From contig CACYEJ010000328.1 of assembly GCA_902773395.1 (NCBI GenBank), positions 1-7,412 on the forward strand: a stretch of DNA of 7,412 bases, in the 5' to 3' direction. A program made the translations under genes and the position numbers. Of this stretch, positions 1-6,260 are shown piece by piece. Each line of letters begins with the position of its first letter. The stretch's first letter is position 1. The DNA comes from an uncultured Ruminococcus sp. GTDB lineage: Bacteria > Bacillota_A > Clostridia > Oscillospirales > Acutalibacteraceae. A model generated the notes under the pieces. The model saw only the letters and a program-made list of their open reading frames with translations. It did not search any database and was not told where the DNA came from.

Positions 1-120
1 GGGTGACGGAACACCCCAAGAAGTCAAGCCGCCAGGCGTAGATTGATTGGCAGGTGTTCCTAATGCAGAGCCCCGTCGCTGACGAAAGAAAGCTGAGAAG
101 AGGAAAAAACTACCCTCAGC
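1..120 (+). ncRNA. Unidentified structured RNA or leader, cut by the window start
   Basis: This stretch is more GC-rich than the AT-rich sequence after it and folds into nested helices. Bases 2-9 pair with 73-80 (two G-U pairs). Inside, 10-15 pair with 53-58; this helix could instead extend to 8-15/53-60 in competition with the outer one. Further in are CCAA 16-19 with TTGG 47-50, TCAA 24-27 with TTGA 43-46, and GCC 28-30 with GGC 35-37 around a GCCA loop. A separate hairpin pairs GCTGAG 91-96 with CTCAGC 115-120. On the + strand only short reading stubs exist, the longest ending in TGA at 44-46. The - strand has an open frame across 120-1 but no ATG start or ribosome binding site. I cannot match the fold to a named RNA family. 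It could be the 3' part of a stable RNA or a leader for the tpiA transcript. Confidence 0.4.
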
Positions 121-181
121 GAAACCAAACAAACTTTCAATAGAATAAATAAATCAAAGCTATCAAAAAATAATTTTTTTA

Positions 182-227
182 TCTTAGACCCAAAACAGGC
201 AAGAGCTTGCGAATTGCCGGTCTAAGA
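182..227 (+). other. Long imperfect hairpin in the leader upstream of tpiA
   Basis: TCTTAGACC at 182-190 pairs perfectly with GGTCTAAGA at 219-227. Inside it, GGCAA 198-202 pairs with TTGCC 214-218. An alternative inner pairing is GCAA 199-202 with TTGC 207-210, which excludes part of the first. No T-run follows on the + strand, and on the - strand the hairpin is followed by a run of A, so it does not look like an intrinsic terminator in either direction. It lies about 110 nt upstream of the tpiA start. It may be part of an RNA leader, an mRNA processing or stability element, or the 3' end of the RNA that starts left of the window. Its role is not known. Confidence 0.45.
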
Positions 228-276
228 AAGAAGAGTGCTAAATCTTAATGCTTGTTAGTATATTTGAAAATTTTTG

Positions 277-303
277 CAAGGCGGAACTCAACCCTCCGCC
301 TTG
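277..303 (+). promoter_or_regulatory. Perfect 9-bp inverted repeat before the tpiA ribosome binding site
   Basis: CAAGGCGGA at 277-285 is the exact reverse complement of TCCGCCTTG at 295-303, with a 9-nt loop. The repeat is GC-rich in an AT-rich setting and ends about 15 nt before the Shine-Dalgarno sequence of tpiA. No T-tract follows, so it is not a standard terminator. It could be an mRNA 5' stability hairpin, which would suit a highly expressed glycolytic gene, or a DNA operator. A TATAAA with an upstream TG (304-312) sits directly after it, but it lacks a -35 box at proper spacing, so I do not call a promoter here. Confidence 0.5.
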
Positions 304-333
304 TGCTATAAATATTGAAAGGAAGTTATAAAA

Positions 334-1101
334 ATGAACAAGGCATTAAGAAAAGCTGTAATTGCTGGTAACTGGAAAATGAATAAAACTCCCAGCGAGG
401 CAAAGGCTCTCCTTACAGAGCTTGCTCCGCTTGTAAAGGACGCGCAGTGCGAGGTTGTCGCTTGCGTTCCTTACGTTGATATTGCTGTTGCTGTTGAAGC
501 TGTTAAGGGCACAAACATCAAGATTGGCGCTGAAAATGCTCACTGGGAAGAGAAGGGCGCTTTCACTGGCGAAATTTCTACAGGTATGCTTAAAGAGTGC
601 GGCGTTGAGTACGTTGTTCTCGGTCACAGCGAGAGAAGACAGTACTTCGGCGAAACTGACGAAACCGTAAACAAGAGAACAAAGGCTGTTCTTGCAGCAG
701 GTTTGAAACCAATCGTTTGCGTTGGCGAGCTTCTTTCCGAGCGTGAGAGCAATATTACAGAAGAGGTTGTTGCAAGACAGATTAAGCTTGATTTTGCCGG
801 TGTTTCCGCTGAGGATATGAAGAATGTTGTTATCGCTTACGAGCCTGTTTGGGCTATCGGTACAGGACTCACAGCTACTTCGGCTCAGGCTGAGGAGGTT
901 TGCGCTTTCATTCGCGCTACTCTCGCTAAGCTATACAGCAAGGAAGTTGCAGACGGCGTAACAATTCAGTACGGCGGTTCTATGAATGACGCTAATGCTG
1001 CCGATCTTCTCAGCAAGGAGAACGTAGACGGCGGTTTGATTGGCGGCGCTTCACTCGTTGCAGGCAAGTTCGCTGCTATCGTTGCTGCTGCTAACGCTTA
1101 A
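334..1101 (+). CDS. tpiA: Triose-phosphate isomerase
   Basis: This cytoplasmic glycolytic enzyme interconverts dihydroxyacetone phosphate and glyceraldehyde 3-phosphate. The 255-aa product has the usual length for the TIM-barrel family. The diagnostic motifs are all present: AGNWKMN at residues 11-17 (substrate-binding Asn13 and Lys15), GHSERR at 97-102 (electrophilic His98), AYEPVWAIGTG at 168-178 (catalytic base Glu170 followed by the flexible loop), and YGGSMN at 213-218 for phosphate binding. The ATG at 334 is preceded by AAAGGAAG at 318-325, at good spacing, and gives a full N-terminus. Codon use is strongly biased (many GCT, and CAG for Gln), as expected of a highly expressed gene. It is followed 19 nt later by gpmI, so the two probably form one transcript. 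The gap and pgk genes that often accompany it are not in the window. No clear sigma-A promoter was found directly upstream, so transcription may start further left. Confidence 0.98.
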   Translation: MNKALRKAVIAGNWKMNKTPSEAKALLTELAPLVKDAQCEVVACVPYVDIAVAVEAVKGTNIKIGAENAHWEEKGAFTGEISTGMLKECGVEYVVLGHSERRQYFGETDETVNKRTKAVLAAGLKPIVCVGELLSERESNITEEVVARQIKLDFAGVSAEDMKNVVIAYEPVWAIGTGLTATSAQAEEVCAFIRATLAKLYSKEVADGVTIQYGGSMNDANAADLLSKENVDGGLIGGASLVAGKFAAIVAAANA

Positions 1102-1120
1102 TTGACAGGAGTTTATTATA

Positions 1121-2635
1121 ATGAAAAAACCAATTATTTTGTTGATTATGGACGGCTTCGGCATTGCACCTCCCGAGGGTAACGCTATTGCTGCTGCCAA
1201 TACGCCGAATCTCGACAAGCTGTTCGCTGAGAATCCGTTTGTAACAATCGGCGCTTCCGGTATGGACGTTGGCTTGCCGGACGGTCAAATGGGCAACAGT
1301 GAGGTTGGTCATACAAATATGGGCGCCGGAAGACTTGTCTATCAGGAGCTTACAAGAATTACCAAGTCTATTAAGGACGGCGATTTCTTCGAGAACGAGG
1401 CTCTTACCGAGGCTATAGAGAACTGCAAGGCAAACAATTCGTCGCTTCATCTCATGGGTCTGCTTTCGAACGGCGGTGTTCACAGCCACAACACTCACCT
1501 TTACGGACTTCTGGAGCTTGCTAAGAAGAGCGGTCTTGAAAAGGTTTATGTTCACTGTTTCCTCGACGGCAGAGATGTTCCTCCGTCAAGCGCAAAGGAT
1601 TTTGCGGCTGAGCTTACAGAAAAGCTTGAGGAAATCGGCGTTGGTAAAATCGCTACCGTTGCCGGCAGATATTACGCTATGGATCGTGACAATAACTGGG
1701 ACAGAGTTGAAAAGGCTTACTCGGCTATGGTTTACGGCGAGGGCGTTGAGGCTTGCTGTGCTGTTAAGGGTATCGGCGATTCTTATGAGAACGAAGTAAC
1801 AGACGAGTTTGTTATCCCAATGGTGGTTGACAAAGAGGGTACTGTTAAGCCTAACGATTCTATCGTGTTCTTTAACTTCCGTCCTGACCGTGCAAGAGAG
1901 ATTACAAGATCTTTCGTTGATCCGGACTTCAAGGGCTTTGAGAGAAGAAATGGCTTCTTCCCGGTTAAGTTCGTTTGCTTTACACAGTATGACGCTACTA
2001 TGCCTAATGTTTCGGTTGCGTTTAAGCCGCAGTCACTTGCTAATACTCTTGGCGAGTTCATCTCTTCGAAGGATATGACACAGCTTCGAATTGCCGAAAC
2101 TGAGAAATACGCTCATGTTACGTTCTTCTTTAACGGCGGTGTACAGACACTTTACAAGGGTGAGGACAGAATTCTTGTGGATTCTCCGAAAGTTGCTACC
2201 TACGATTTGCAGCCTGAAATGAGTGCTTACGAGGTTACAGAGAAGTGCGTTGCTGCTATCGAGAGCGGTAAATATGACGTGATTATTCTCAATTTCGCAA
2301 ACTGCGATATGGTTGGACATACAGGTATTTTTGAGGCGGCAGTAAAGGCTGTTGAAGCTGTTGACGAGTGCGTAGGCAAGGTTACAGACGCAATCGCTAA
2401 AATGGGCGGTGTGTCGCTTATCACAGCAGACCACGGCAACGCTGATAAGATGTTTGAGGAAGACGGTTCTCCGTTTACAGCACATACAACAAATCCGGTT
2501 CCGTTCTGTGTGGTTGGATATCCGTGCAAGCTGAGAGAGGGCGGCAAATTGGCTGATATCGCTCCGACAATGCTTGAAATTATGGGTATTGAGCAGCCTA
2601 AGGAAATGGACGGCGAAAGTATTATTGCTAAATAA
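1121..2635 (+). CDS. gpmI: 2,3-bisphosphoglycerate-independent phosphoglycerate mutase
   Basis: This cytoplasmic, metal-dependent (normally Mn2+) enzyme interconverts 3-phosphoglycerate and 2-phosphoglycerate in lower glycolysis. It belongs to the alkaline phosphatase superfamily. The 504-aa length is close to the usual 505-515. The N-terminal metal site is [13 protein letters not shown] (Asp11). The phosphoserine nucleophile is Ser60 in [10 protein letters not shown]. Other family motifs follow in order: [31 protein letters not shown], the metal-binding [12 protein letters not shown] and TADHGNAD, and a conserved C-terminal AHTTNPVPF segment. The ATG at 1121 has AGGAG at 1107-1111. The gene starts 19 nt after tpiA with no terminator between, so it is likely co-transcribed. 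A strong intrinsic terminator lies 35-73 nt past the stop. Codon use is as biased as in tpiA. No frameshift or missing key residue was seen. Confidence 0.98.
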   Translation: MKKPIILLIMDGFGIAPPEGNAIAAANTPNLDKLFAENPFVTIGASGMDVGLPDGQMGNSEVGHTNMGAGRLVYQELTRITKSIKDGDFFENEALTEAIENCKANNSSLHLMGLLSNGGVHSHNTHLYGLLELAKKSGLEKVYVHCFLDGRDVPPSSAKDFAAELTEKLEEIGVGKIATVAGRYYAMDRDNNWDRVEKAYSAMVYGEGVEACCAVKGIGDSYENEVTDEFVIPMVVDKEGTVKPNDSIVFFNFRPDRAREITRSFVDPDFKGFERRNGFFPVKFVCFTQYDATMPNVSVAFKPQSLANTLGEFISSKDMTQLRIAETEKYAHVTFFFNGGVQTLYKGEDRILVDSPKVATYDLQPEMSAYEVTEKCVAAIESGKYDVIILNFANCDMVGHTGIFEAAVKAVEAVDECVGKVTDAIAKMGGVSLITADHGNADKMFEEDGSPFTAHTTNPVPFCVVGYPCKLREGGKLADIAPTMLEIMGIEQPKEMDGESIIAK

Positions 2636-2669
2636 TATTTTTTGATTTTAAAATATTAATATAAAAAAT

Positions 2670-2708
2670 GACTTCTGTTCAATCGTGATGATTAACAGAA
2701 GTCTTTTT
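2670..2708 (+). terminator. Rho-independent terminator of the tpiA-gpmI unit
   Basis: GACTTCTGTT at 2670-2679 pairs perfectly with AACAGAAGTC at 2694-2703. Past a single bulged C the stem continues as AATC 2681-2684 with GATT 2690-2693, around a 5-nt loop. TTTTT follows at 2704-2708. It sits just past the gpmI stop on the same strand, and the next gene rightwards is on the opposite strand. Confidence 0.92.
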
Positions 2709-2754
2709 AACTTATAGTGAGCGAAAAAAATATTTGCCTATTGAAATTTAATAT

Positions 2755-2786
2755 AAAAAAAATCCCCGAAGCATAAGCTGCGAGGG
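2755..2786 (-). terminator. Rho-independent terminator of the tRNA-Gln gene
   Basis: Read on the - strand, 5 nt after the encoded CCA, CCTCG then AGC pair with GCT then CGGGG across one C/T mismatch and a TTAT loop. A run of eight T follows (the A-run at 2755-2762 on the + strand). It faces the gpmI terminator, so the two convergent units are closed from both sides. Confidence 0.88.
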
Positions 2787-2790
2787 TTGC

Positions 2791-2864
2791 TGGCTGGGGA
2801 ATAGGGATTCGAACCCCAACAAACAGAGTCAGAGTCTGTCGTGCTACCGTTACACAATTCCCCA
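2791..2864 (-). tRNA. tRNA-Gln (anticodon CUG)
   Basis: The 74-nt sequence, including an encoded CCA, folds as a standard cloverleaf on the - strand. The acceptor stem is TGGGGAA with TTCCCCA, with discriminator G73. The D-arm has a GTG/CAC stem around a loop containing GG. The anticodon stem is ACAGA with TCTGT around loop CTCTGAC, which gives anticodon CUG (+ strand 2830-2832). The T-arm is TGGGG and CCCTA around TTCGAAT, with one G-U pair. The loop CTCTGAC and the U1-A72 type acceptor end starting TGGGG are typical of bacterial tRNA-Gln. It reads CAG, which is the Gln codon seen at nearly every Gln I checked in tpiA. It is a stand-alone gene with its own promoter and terminator, convergent with gpmI. 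No integrated element or attachment-site repeat is visible next to its 3' end. Confidence 0.97.
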
Positions 2865-2876
2865 ACGACAATAAAT

Positions 2877-2905
2877 ATTATATCAGAAACTTTTATATTT
2901 GTCAA
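2877..2905 (-). promoter_or_regulatory. Consensus sigma-A promoter (extended -10) for tRNA-Gln
   Basis: On the - strand the -35 box is a perfect TTGACA (2905-2900) and the -10 box a perfect TATAAT (2882-2877), with a 17-bp spacer. A TG one base upstream of the -10 box gives the extended -10 form. The predicted start at about 2870 lies about 6 nt before the mature tRNA 5' end. This is the strongest promoter in the window, as expected for a tRNA gene. Confidence 0.93.
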
Positions 2906-3018
2906 TACTTTTTTGAAAAAATTTTTATTATAAAAGAATTCCGTATCATTGCACATTTTATTCTTTGTAAATTTATAAAATGTTAAAAGCTTGTTAAAAA
3001 AATATTGCCTAAATAATA

Positions 3019-3047
3019 TTGAAAAAATTCTTTAAATGCGGTAATAT
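3019..3047 (+). promoter_or_regulatory. Probable sigma-A promoter for the 3100 gene and its operon
   Basis: TTGAAA at 3019-3024 and TAATAT at 3042-3047 are separated by 17 bp, on the + strand and divergent from the tRNA promoter. The predicted start near 3054 leaves a leader of about 45 nt before the ATG at 3100. Just upstream (2981-2999) are two direct TGTTAAAA repeats spaced 11 bp start to start, which could be an operator. No intrinsic terminator was seen from here to the end of the Gx-transporter gene. Confidence 0.6.
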
Positions 3048-3099
3048 ATAAGATGTATTAAAATAGACTTTCTGTATTGTTTTAATTGTGGGGTAGAAA

Positions 3100-4272
3100 A
3101 TGAACGGTTTGAAAAAAATTTTTAATGTACTTCTTATTTTGATAGGTGTTGTGCTGATTGTGCTGTGCGTTGATTTGGTGACTAACAAGGCGGTGAATAC
3201 ATCTTTTGAAAATCTTGAGGAGCTTGACCAGAATGCTGTTTCTGATGTGTGTGATATTGTTTCACTCTTCGACAGCAGAAAGGGCAATAAGCAAATTTGG
3301 GACGTCAACTATAATCCCAGAAAACAGGGCTGTATAGTTGTGTCGCAAAGCACAGGTCGCGCGTATGCAATAAACCTTGATATGTCCGGTTACGCTTATA
3401 CCCAGAAAATAGAAATGCCTGATGATTACAGCGATATTATGCTGTACAGATTTTCCTCTTTTTCGCCGAGGTCTATTGCTCTCAGATTCTCTAATGATAG
3501 CTTGGGATACATAGAAATTAAAAATGAAGATATAATGTACATAAAATATAATGAAAATATGGTAAACCTCAACGGCAACAGCTCTTTAAAGGAAACTTAT
3601 GTCAAGCAGACCTTTCAAGACGCAATGGAATCTCCCGACAGACCTGTAGCGGAAAATACTATGAGCTTTGCTATGGACGAGGAGAATATTGCGCTCACCG
3701 GCTTGCAGTACCGTATTATTGACGATATGCGTAATGTCGGTTCGAAAAATGAGCTTAACGAGTTGGTTGCCGAGTATGTAATTATTAGGGACTATCAGCA
3801 GAGGTTATACCCTGAGTTTTCCGATTATCAGCAGAGAGTTGAGCTTAACGAGGGCAGAGCGCAGTATGTTTTCTATAAAATAAGTGACCTTACCGGAGAT
3901 GATATGTCTTACTTCAATAAGCCTAAGTCCGAGGAAATTACTTTCTACAGTGCGTATCACTACCTTTGCACCGGAAAATATAACGATGATGTGTCAGAAT
4001 TTCTTGACCATAAGGGCAATGTGTATGTAGGCGCTGTGCTGTGTGAGATTCTTGACAATAACAGAATTTCTTCGGAATGGGAATATAAGCTTGACAATTC
4101 TTCAAATGCCGATTTCCGCTCACAGTATACTCTCATTCAGAATTATTGTAAAAAACGCTGCGGCGAGTATACTAAGGATAAAACCGTTGACAGCATTAAG
4201 ACTGCATACAACTACGAGGAGATATTGGAAATGGCTAAAGCGTTGGTAAAAGGTAATGCGGAACAGCAGTAA
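3100..4272 (+). CDS. Membrane-anchored protein, possibly a degenerate (pseudo-)metallopeptidase
   Basis: The 390-aa product has a short Lys-containing N-terminus and one hydrophobic segment at about residues 8-28, so it is probably anchored in the membrane with the rest outside. There is no lipobox. I do not recognise a named gene. The central part (about 160-320) resembles, from memory, an unnamed family of putative zinc peptidases with the order HExxH, a long helix, an LNEG-A-Y motif and a GA-L--LLD motif. Here the matching pieces are KETYV (164-168), GLQYRIIDDM (201-210), YQQRLYP (232-238), ELNEGRAQYV (248-257) and YVGAVLCEILD (309-319). Both histidines expected in HExxH are absent, while Glu165 and Glu251 remain, so activity as a zinc enzyme is unlikely if the alignment is right. 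The start has a weak GGGG ribosome binding site at 3090-3093. The gene overlaps the next one by 17 nt, which suggests translational coupling. Codon use is less biased than in tpiA or gpmI, so lower expression is likely. Confidence 0.85.
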   Translation: MNGLKKIFNVLLILIGVVLIVLCVDLVTNKAVNTSFENLEELDQNAVSDVCDIVSLFDSRKGNKQIWDVNYNPRKQGCIVVSQSTGRAYAINLDMSGYAYTQKIEMPDDYSDIMLYRFSSFSPRSIALRFSNDSLGYIEIKNEDIMYIKYNENMVNLNGNSSLKETYVKQTFQDAMESPDRPVAENTMSFAMDEENIALTGLQYRIIDDMRNVGSKNELNELVAEYVIIRDYQQRLYPEFSDYQQRVELNEGRAQYVFYKISDLTGDDMSYFNKPKSEEITFYSAYHYLCTGKYNDDVSEFLDHKGNVYVGAVLCEILDNNRISSEWEYKLDNSSNADFRSQYTLIQNYCKKRCGEYTKDKTVDSIKTAYNYEEILEMAKALVKGNAEQQ

Positions 4273-4660
4273 AAATAGTGAGAGAAAACGTGTTACCGTG
4301 TGGGATTTTGTGCTTATGGCGGCATTGACTGTGGCTGCAACAGGCACGGTGCTGCTGAGGAGCGGCGGCAGCGATGAGGCGCTGGAGGTCGTTGTAAAAA
4401 AGGATTCTTCAATTGTTTATACTGCGAATCTGTCGGAGATTTCGGAGGGTTCGGAAATAGAAATTGACGATGAATATCATATTATTCTGAAAGTAATGTC
4501 TGACGGCGTTCAGGTTATAAGCTCGGACTGCGGAGATAAAGTCTGCGTGAATACCGGAAAAATTACGAAATCGGGTCAGGCTGTCGTTTGCTTGCCGGCT
4601 CATGTTTCGGTTGCGCTGAAGGGCGGCGAAGCTTCGGATATAGATGTAATGGTAGGGTAA
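4256..4660 (+). CDS. NusG domain II-containing membrane-anchored protein
   Basis: The 134-aa product has a basic N-terminus (residues 1-12), one hydrophobic segment at about 15-35, and an extracytoplasmic domain of the NusG domain II type (Pfam NusG_II). The diagnostic stretch is SSDCGDKVCVNTGKI followed by the SGQAVVCLP segment, with Cys92, Cys97 and Cys112 conserved in the family. Despite the name it lacks the NGN and KOW parts of transcription factor NusG, so it should not be taken for a transcription factor. An in-frame TAA at 4247-4249 makes the ATG at 4256 the first possible start. The ribosome binding site there (AAAAGG at 4248-4253) is very close, so translation is probably coupled to the upstream gene, which it overlaps. 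It lies 17 nt before a Gx-transporter gene, a pairing common in Firmicutes. As I recall, the EetA protein of extracellular electron transfer loci is of this type, but the function here is inferred only. Confidence 0.92.
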   Translation: MRNSSKNSERKRVTVWDFVLMAALTVAATGTVLLRSGGSDEALEVVVKKDSSIVYTANLSEISEGSEIEIDDEYHIILKVMSDGVQVISSDCGDKVCVNTGKITKSGQAVVCLPAHVSVALKGGEASDIDVMVG

Positions 4661-4677
4661 CATAAGGCGTATTTAAA

Positions 4678-5196
4678 ATGAAAAGAAATAAATCTTCAAA
4701 TAAATTTAAATCAACAGCGTTTGCGCAGACGGCAATGCTTTCGGCTCTTACGATTGTGCTTTCGTTTCTGGAGGGAATGCTTCCGGAACTGCCGATACCC
4801 GGCGCAAAGCTTGGTCTTGCAAATCTTGCCGTGATGACTGCTACTGACCTTCACGGATTATCAGGCGGATTGTGCACAACGTTAATTAAGGCTTTTTTTG
4901 CGGTGATTACAAGAGGCCCTGTTGCCGGATTTCTGAGCCTTTGCGGAAGTCTGCTTAGTATGTTTGTGATGTGGCTGCTTATGAATTACGACAGAAAAAA
5001 GCTGGGGTATGTTGGTATCGGTGTAATGGGGGCTGTGAGCCATAATCTCGGTCAGCTTATCGCTGCTTTCATTATAATAGGTAGTTCGGTGTTTTTTTAT
5101 CTGCCGTTTCTTATTATTGTGGCGATGTTTACCGGCGCATTTACCGGTATCGTGAATAGTCTGCTTCTGCCTGCCGTCAGAAAAGTTAGAGTTTAA
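4678..5196 (+). CDS. Gx transporter family protein (heptaprenyl diphosphate synthase component I family)
   Basis: This 172-aa integral membrane protein has about five hydrophobic segments (roughly residues 14-34, 45-58, 62-78, 84-102 and 112-160, the last probably two helices). Family motifs are SFLEGMLPELPIPGAKLGLANL (29-50), TRGPVAGFLSLCGSLLS (78-94) and GVMGAVSHNLGQL (115-127). Many databases call this family heptaprenyl diphosphate synthase subunit I. The sequence has no prenyl-synthase DDxxD motif, and the fold resembles the substrate-binding S components of ECF transporters, so small-molecule transport or a membrane scaffold role fits better. The substrate cannot be told from sequence. 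The ATG at 4678 has a modest AAGG at 4664-4667. The gene follows the NusG domain II gene by 17 nt, and EetB-like proteins belong to this family as I recall. No terminator was seen after it. Confidence 0.9.
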   Translation: MKRNKSSNKFKSTAFAQTAMLSALTIVLSFLEGMLPELPIPGAKLGLANLAVMTATDLHGLSGGLCTTLIKAFFAVITRGPVAGFLSLCGSLLSMFVMWLLMNYDRKKLGYVGIGVMGAVSHNLGQLIAAFIIIGSSVFFYLPFLIIVAMFTGAFTGIVNSLLLPAVRKVRV

Positions 5197-5249
5197 ATAT
5201 ATATTAATTTGCTTATTATATATAAAATAAATATATTTTAGGAGGAACT
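5197..5249 (+). promoter_or_regulatory. AT-rich gap with strong galE ribosome binding site and possible weak promoter
   Basis: This 53-nt spacer is almost wholly A/T until GGAGG at 5241-5245, placed 4 nt before the galE ATG. TTTAAA (5192-5197) and TATTAT (5214-5219), 16 bp apart, could be a weak promoter. AAATATAT (5195-5202) and ATATATTT (5231-5238) form an A/T-only inverted repeat. In such AT-rich sequence these matches carry little weight, and read-through from the upstream genes is equally possible. Confidence 0.4.
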
Positions 5250-6260
5250 ATGAAAGTACTACTTACAGGCGGTGCCGGTTATATCGGCTCGCATACCTGC
5301 GTGGAGCTTTTGGAAAAGGGTTATGATGTTGTCATTGCCGATAATTTTTCCAACAGCAAGCCGGAGGTAATCAAAAGAATTCGAGAAATTACAGGTAAAG
5401 ATGTTGATGTTTATTCTATCGACGTTGCAGACAAAGAGGCTTTGACAAAGCTTTTCACTGAGCAGCAGATTGAGGCTGTAATTCATTTTGCCGGCTATAA
5501 GGCAGTTGGTGAGTCCTGCCAAAAACCGCTGATGTATTATAGAAATAATATTGACGCTACTCTTACACTTCTTGAGGTAATGGAAAAATTTGACGTGAAC
5601 AAATTCGTGTTCAGCTCGTCCGCTACTGTTTACGGCGAGAATAACCCTATTCCTTATGTTGAAACTATGCCAATTACCGGCTGTACTAATCCTTACGGCT
5701 GGACAAAGCTTATGATAGAGCAGATTCTAAAGGACGCTGCAAATGCCAACAAAAAGCTGTCCGCTGTTCTGCTCCGCTACTTTAACCCGATTGGCGCTCA
5801 CTCCAGCGGCAGAATTGGCGAAGATCCGAGCGGTATTCCGAATAATCTTCTTCCTTACGTTGCTAAGGTAGCTACAGGCAAGCTTCCGGTGCTTGGCGTT
5901 TTCGGTGACGATTACCCAACTAAGGACGGTACAGGCGTGCGTGATTACATTCATGTTGTTGACCTTGCTAAGGGTCATGTCGCTGCTTTGGAGTATGCCG
6001 ACAAGCACACGGGCGCAGAGGCGATTAATCTCGGTTCGGGAAATGGTCACAGCGTGCTGGAGGTTGTCAATACGTTCTCTGCTGTCAATAATATTCCCGT
6101 ACCGTATGAAATTAAGCCAAGACGTGCCGGAGATCTTCCCGAATATTATGCCAATGCCGAAAAAGCTAAGGAGCTTCTGAACTGGACAGCCGAGCTTACT
6201 TTGGAGGATATGTGCCGTGATTTGTGGAATTGGCAGTCCAATAATCCCGACGGCTACTAA
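5250..6260 (+). CDS. galE: UDP-glucose 4-epimerase
   Basis: This cytoplasmic NAD-dependent enzyme interconverts UDP-glucose and UDP-galactose. It serves the Leloir pathway and supplies precursors for surface polysaccharides. The 336-aa product matches the usual length of about 338. The Rossmann motif TGGAGYIGSH is at residues 6-15 and Asp31 closes the NAD-binding site. Catalytic residues are Ser124 in FSSSATVYG, Tyr149 and Lys153 in PYGWTK, the same numbering as in the E. coli enzyme. RYFNPIGAHSSGRIGEDP (176-193), GTGVRDYIHVVDLAKGH (227-243) and the C-terminal RRAGDLP are standard substrate-domain motifs. The start has a near-perfect GGAGG site. The other Leloir genes (galK, galT) are not nearby, and the next gene, 13 nt downstream, encodes a surface protein. 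This suggests a glycan-supply role rather than galactose catabolism, as inference. Some relatives also act on UDP-GlcNAc/GalNAc, which I cannot decide here. Confidence 0.97.
   Translation: MKVLLTGGAGYIGSHTCVELLEKGYDVVIADNFSNSKPEVIKRIREITGKDVDVYSIDVADKEALTKLFTEQQIEAVIHFAGYKAVGESCQKPLMYYRNNIDATLTLLEVMEKFDVNKFVFSSSATVYGENNPIPYVETMPITGCTNPYGWTKLMIEQILKDAANANKKLSAVLLRYFNPIGAHSSGRIGEDPSGIPNNLLPYVAKVATGKLPVLGVFGDDYPTKDGTGVRDYIHVVDLAKGHVAALEYADKHTGAEAINLGSGNGHSVLEVVNTFSAVNNIPVPYEIKPRRAGDLPEYYANAEKAKELLNWTAELTLEDMCRDLWNWQSNNPDGY

Noticed and set aside
1..153. Open frame on the - strand across the left-edge RNA
   Set aside because: It has no ATG and no ribosome binding site, its upstream stop is close (156-154), and the region is better explained as structured RNA.
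304..312. TG-extended TATAAA before tpiA as a promoter
   Set aside because: There is no -35 box at 16-18 bp, and the transcript would start on top of the ribosome binding site.
1102..1122. TTGACA at 1102-1107 and TATAAT at 1117-1122 between tpiA and gpmI
   Set aside because: The spacer is only 9 bp, far too short for a sigma-A promoter. The bases also serve as the gpmI ribosome binding site and start codon region.
1783..2547. Several long antisense frames within gpmI
   Set aside because: They follow from the biased codon use of the real gene. They have no ribosome binding sites or recognisable domains, while the sense strand encodes a complete enzyme.
2791..3099. Possible integration scar next to tRNA-Gln
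   Set aside because: No repeat of the tRNA 3' end, integrase or foreign gene is visible in the window.
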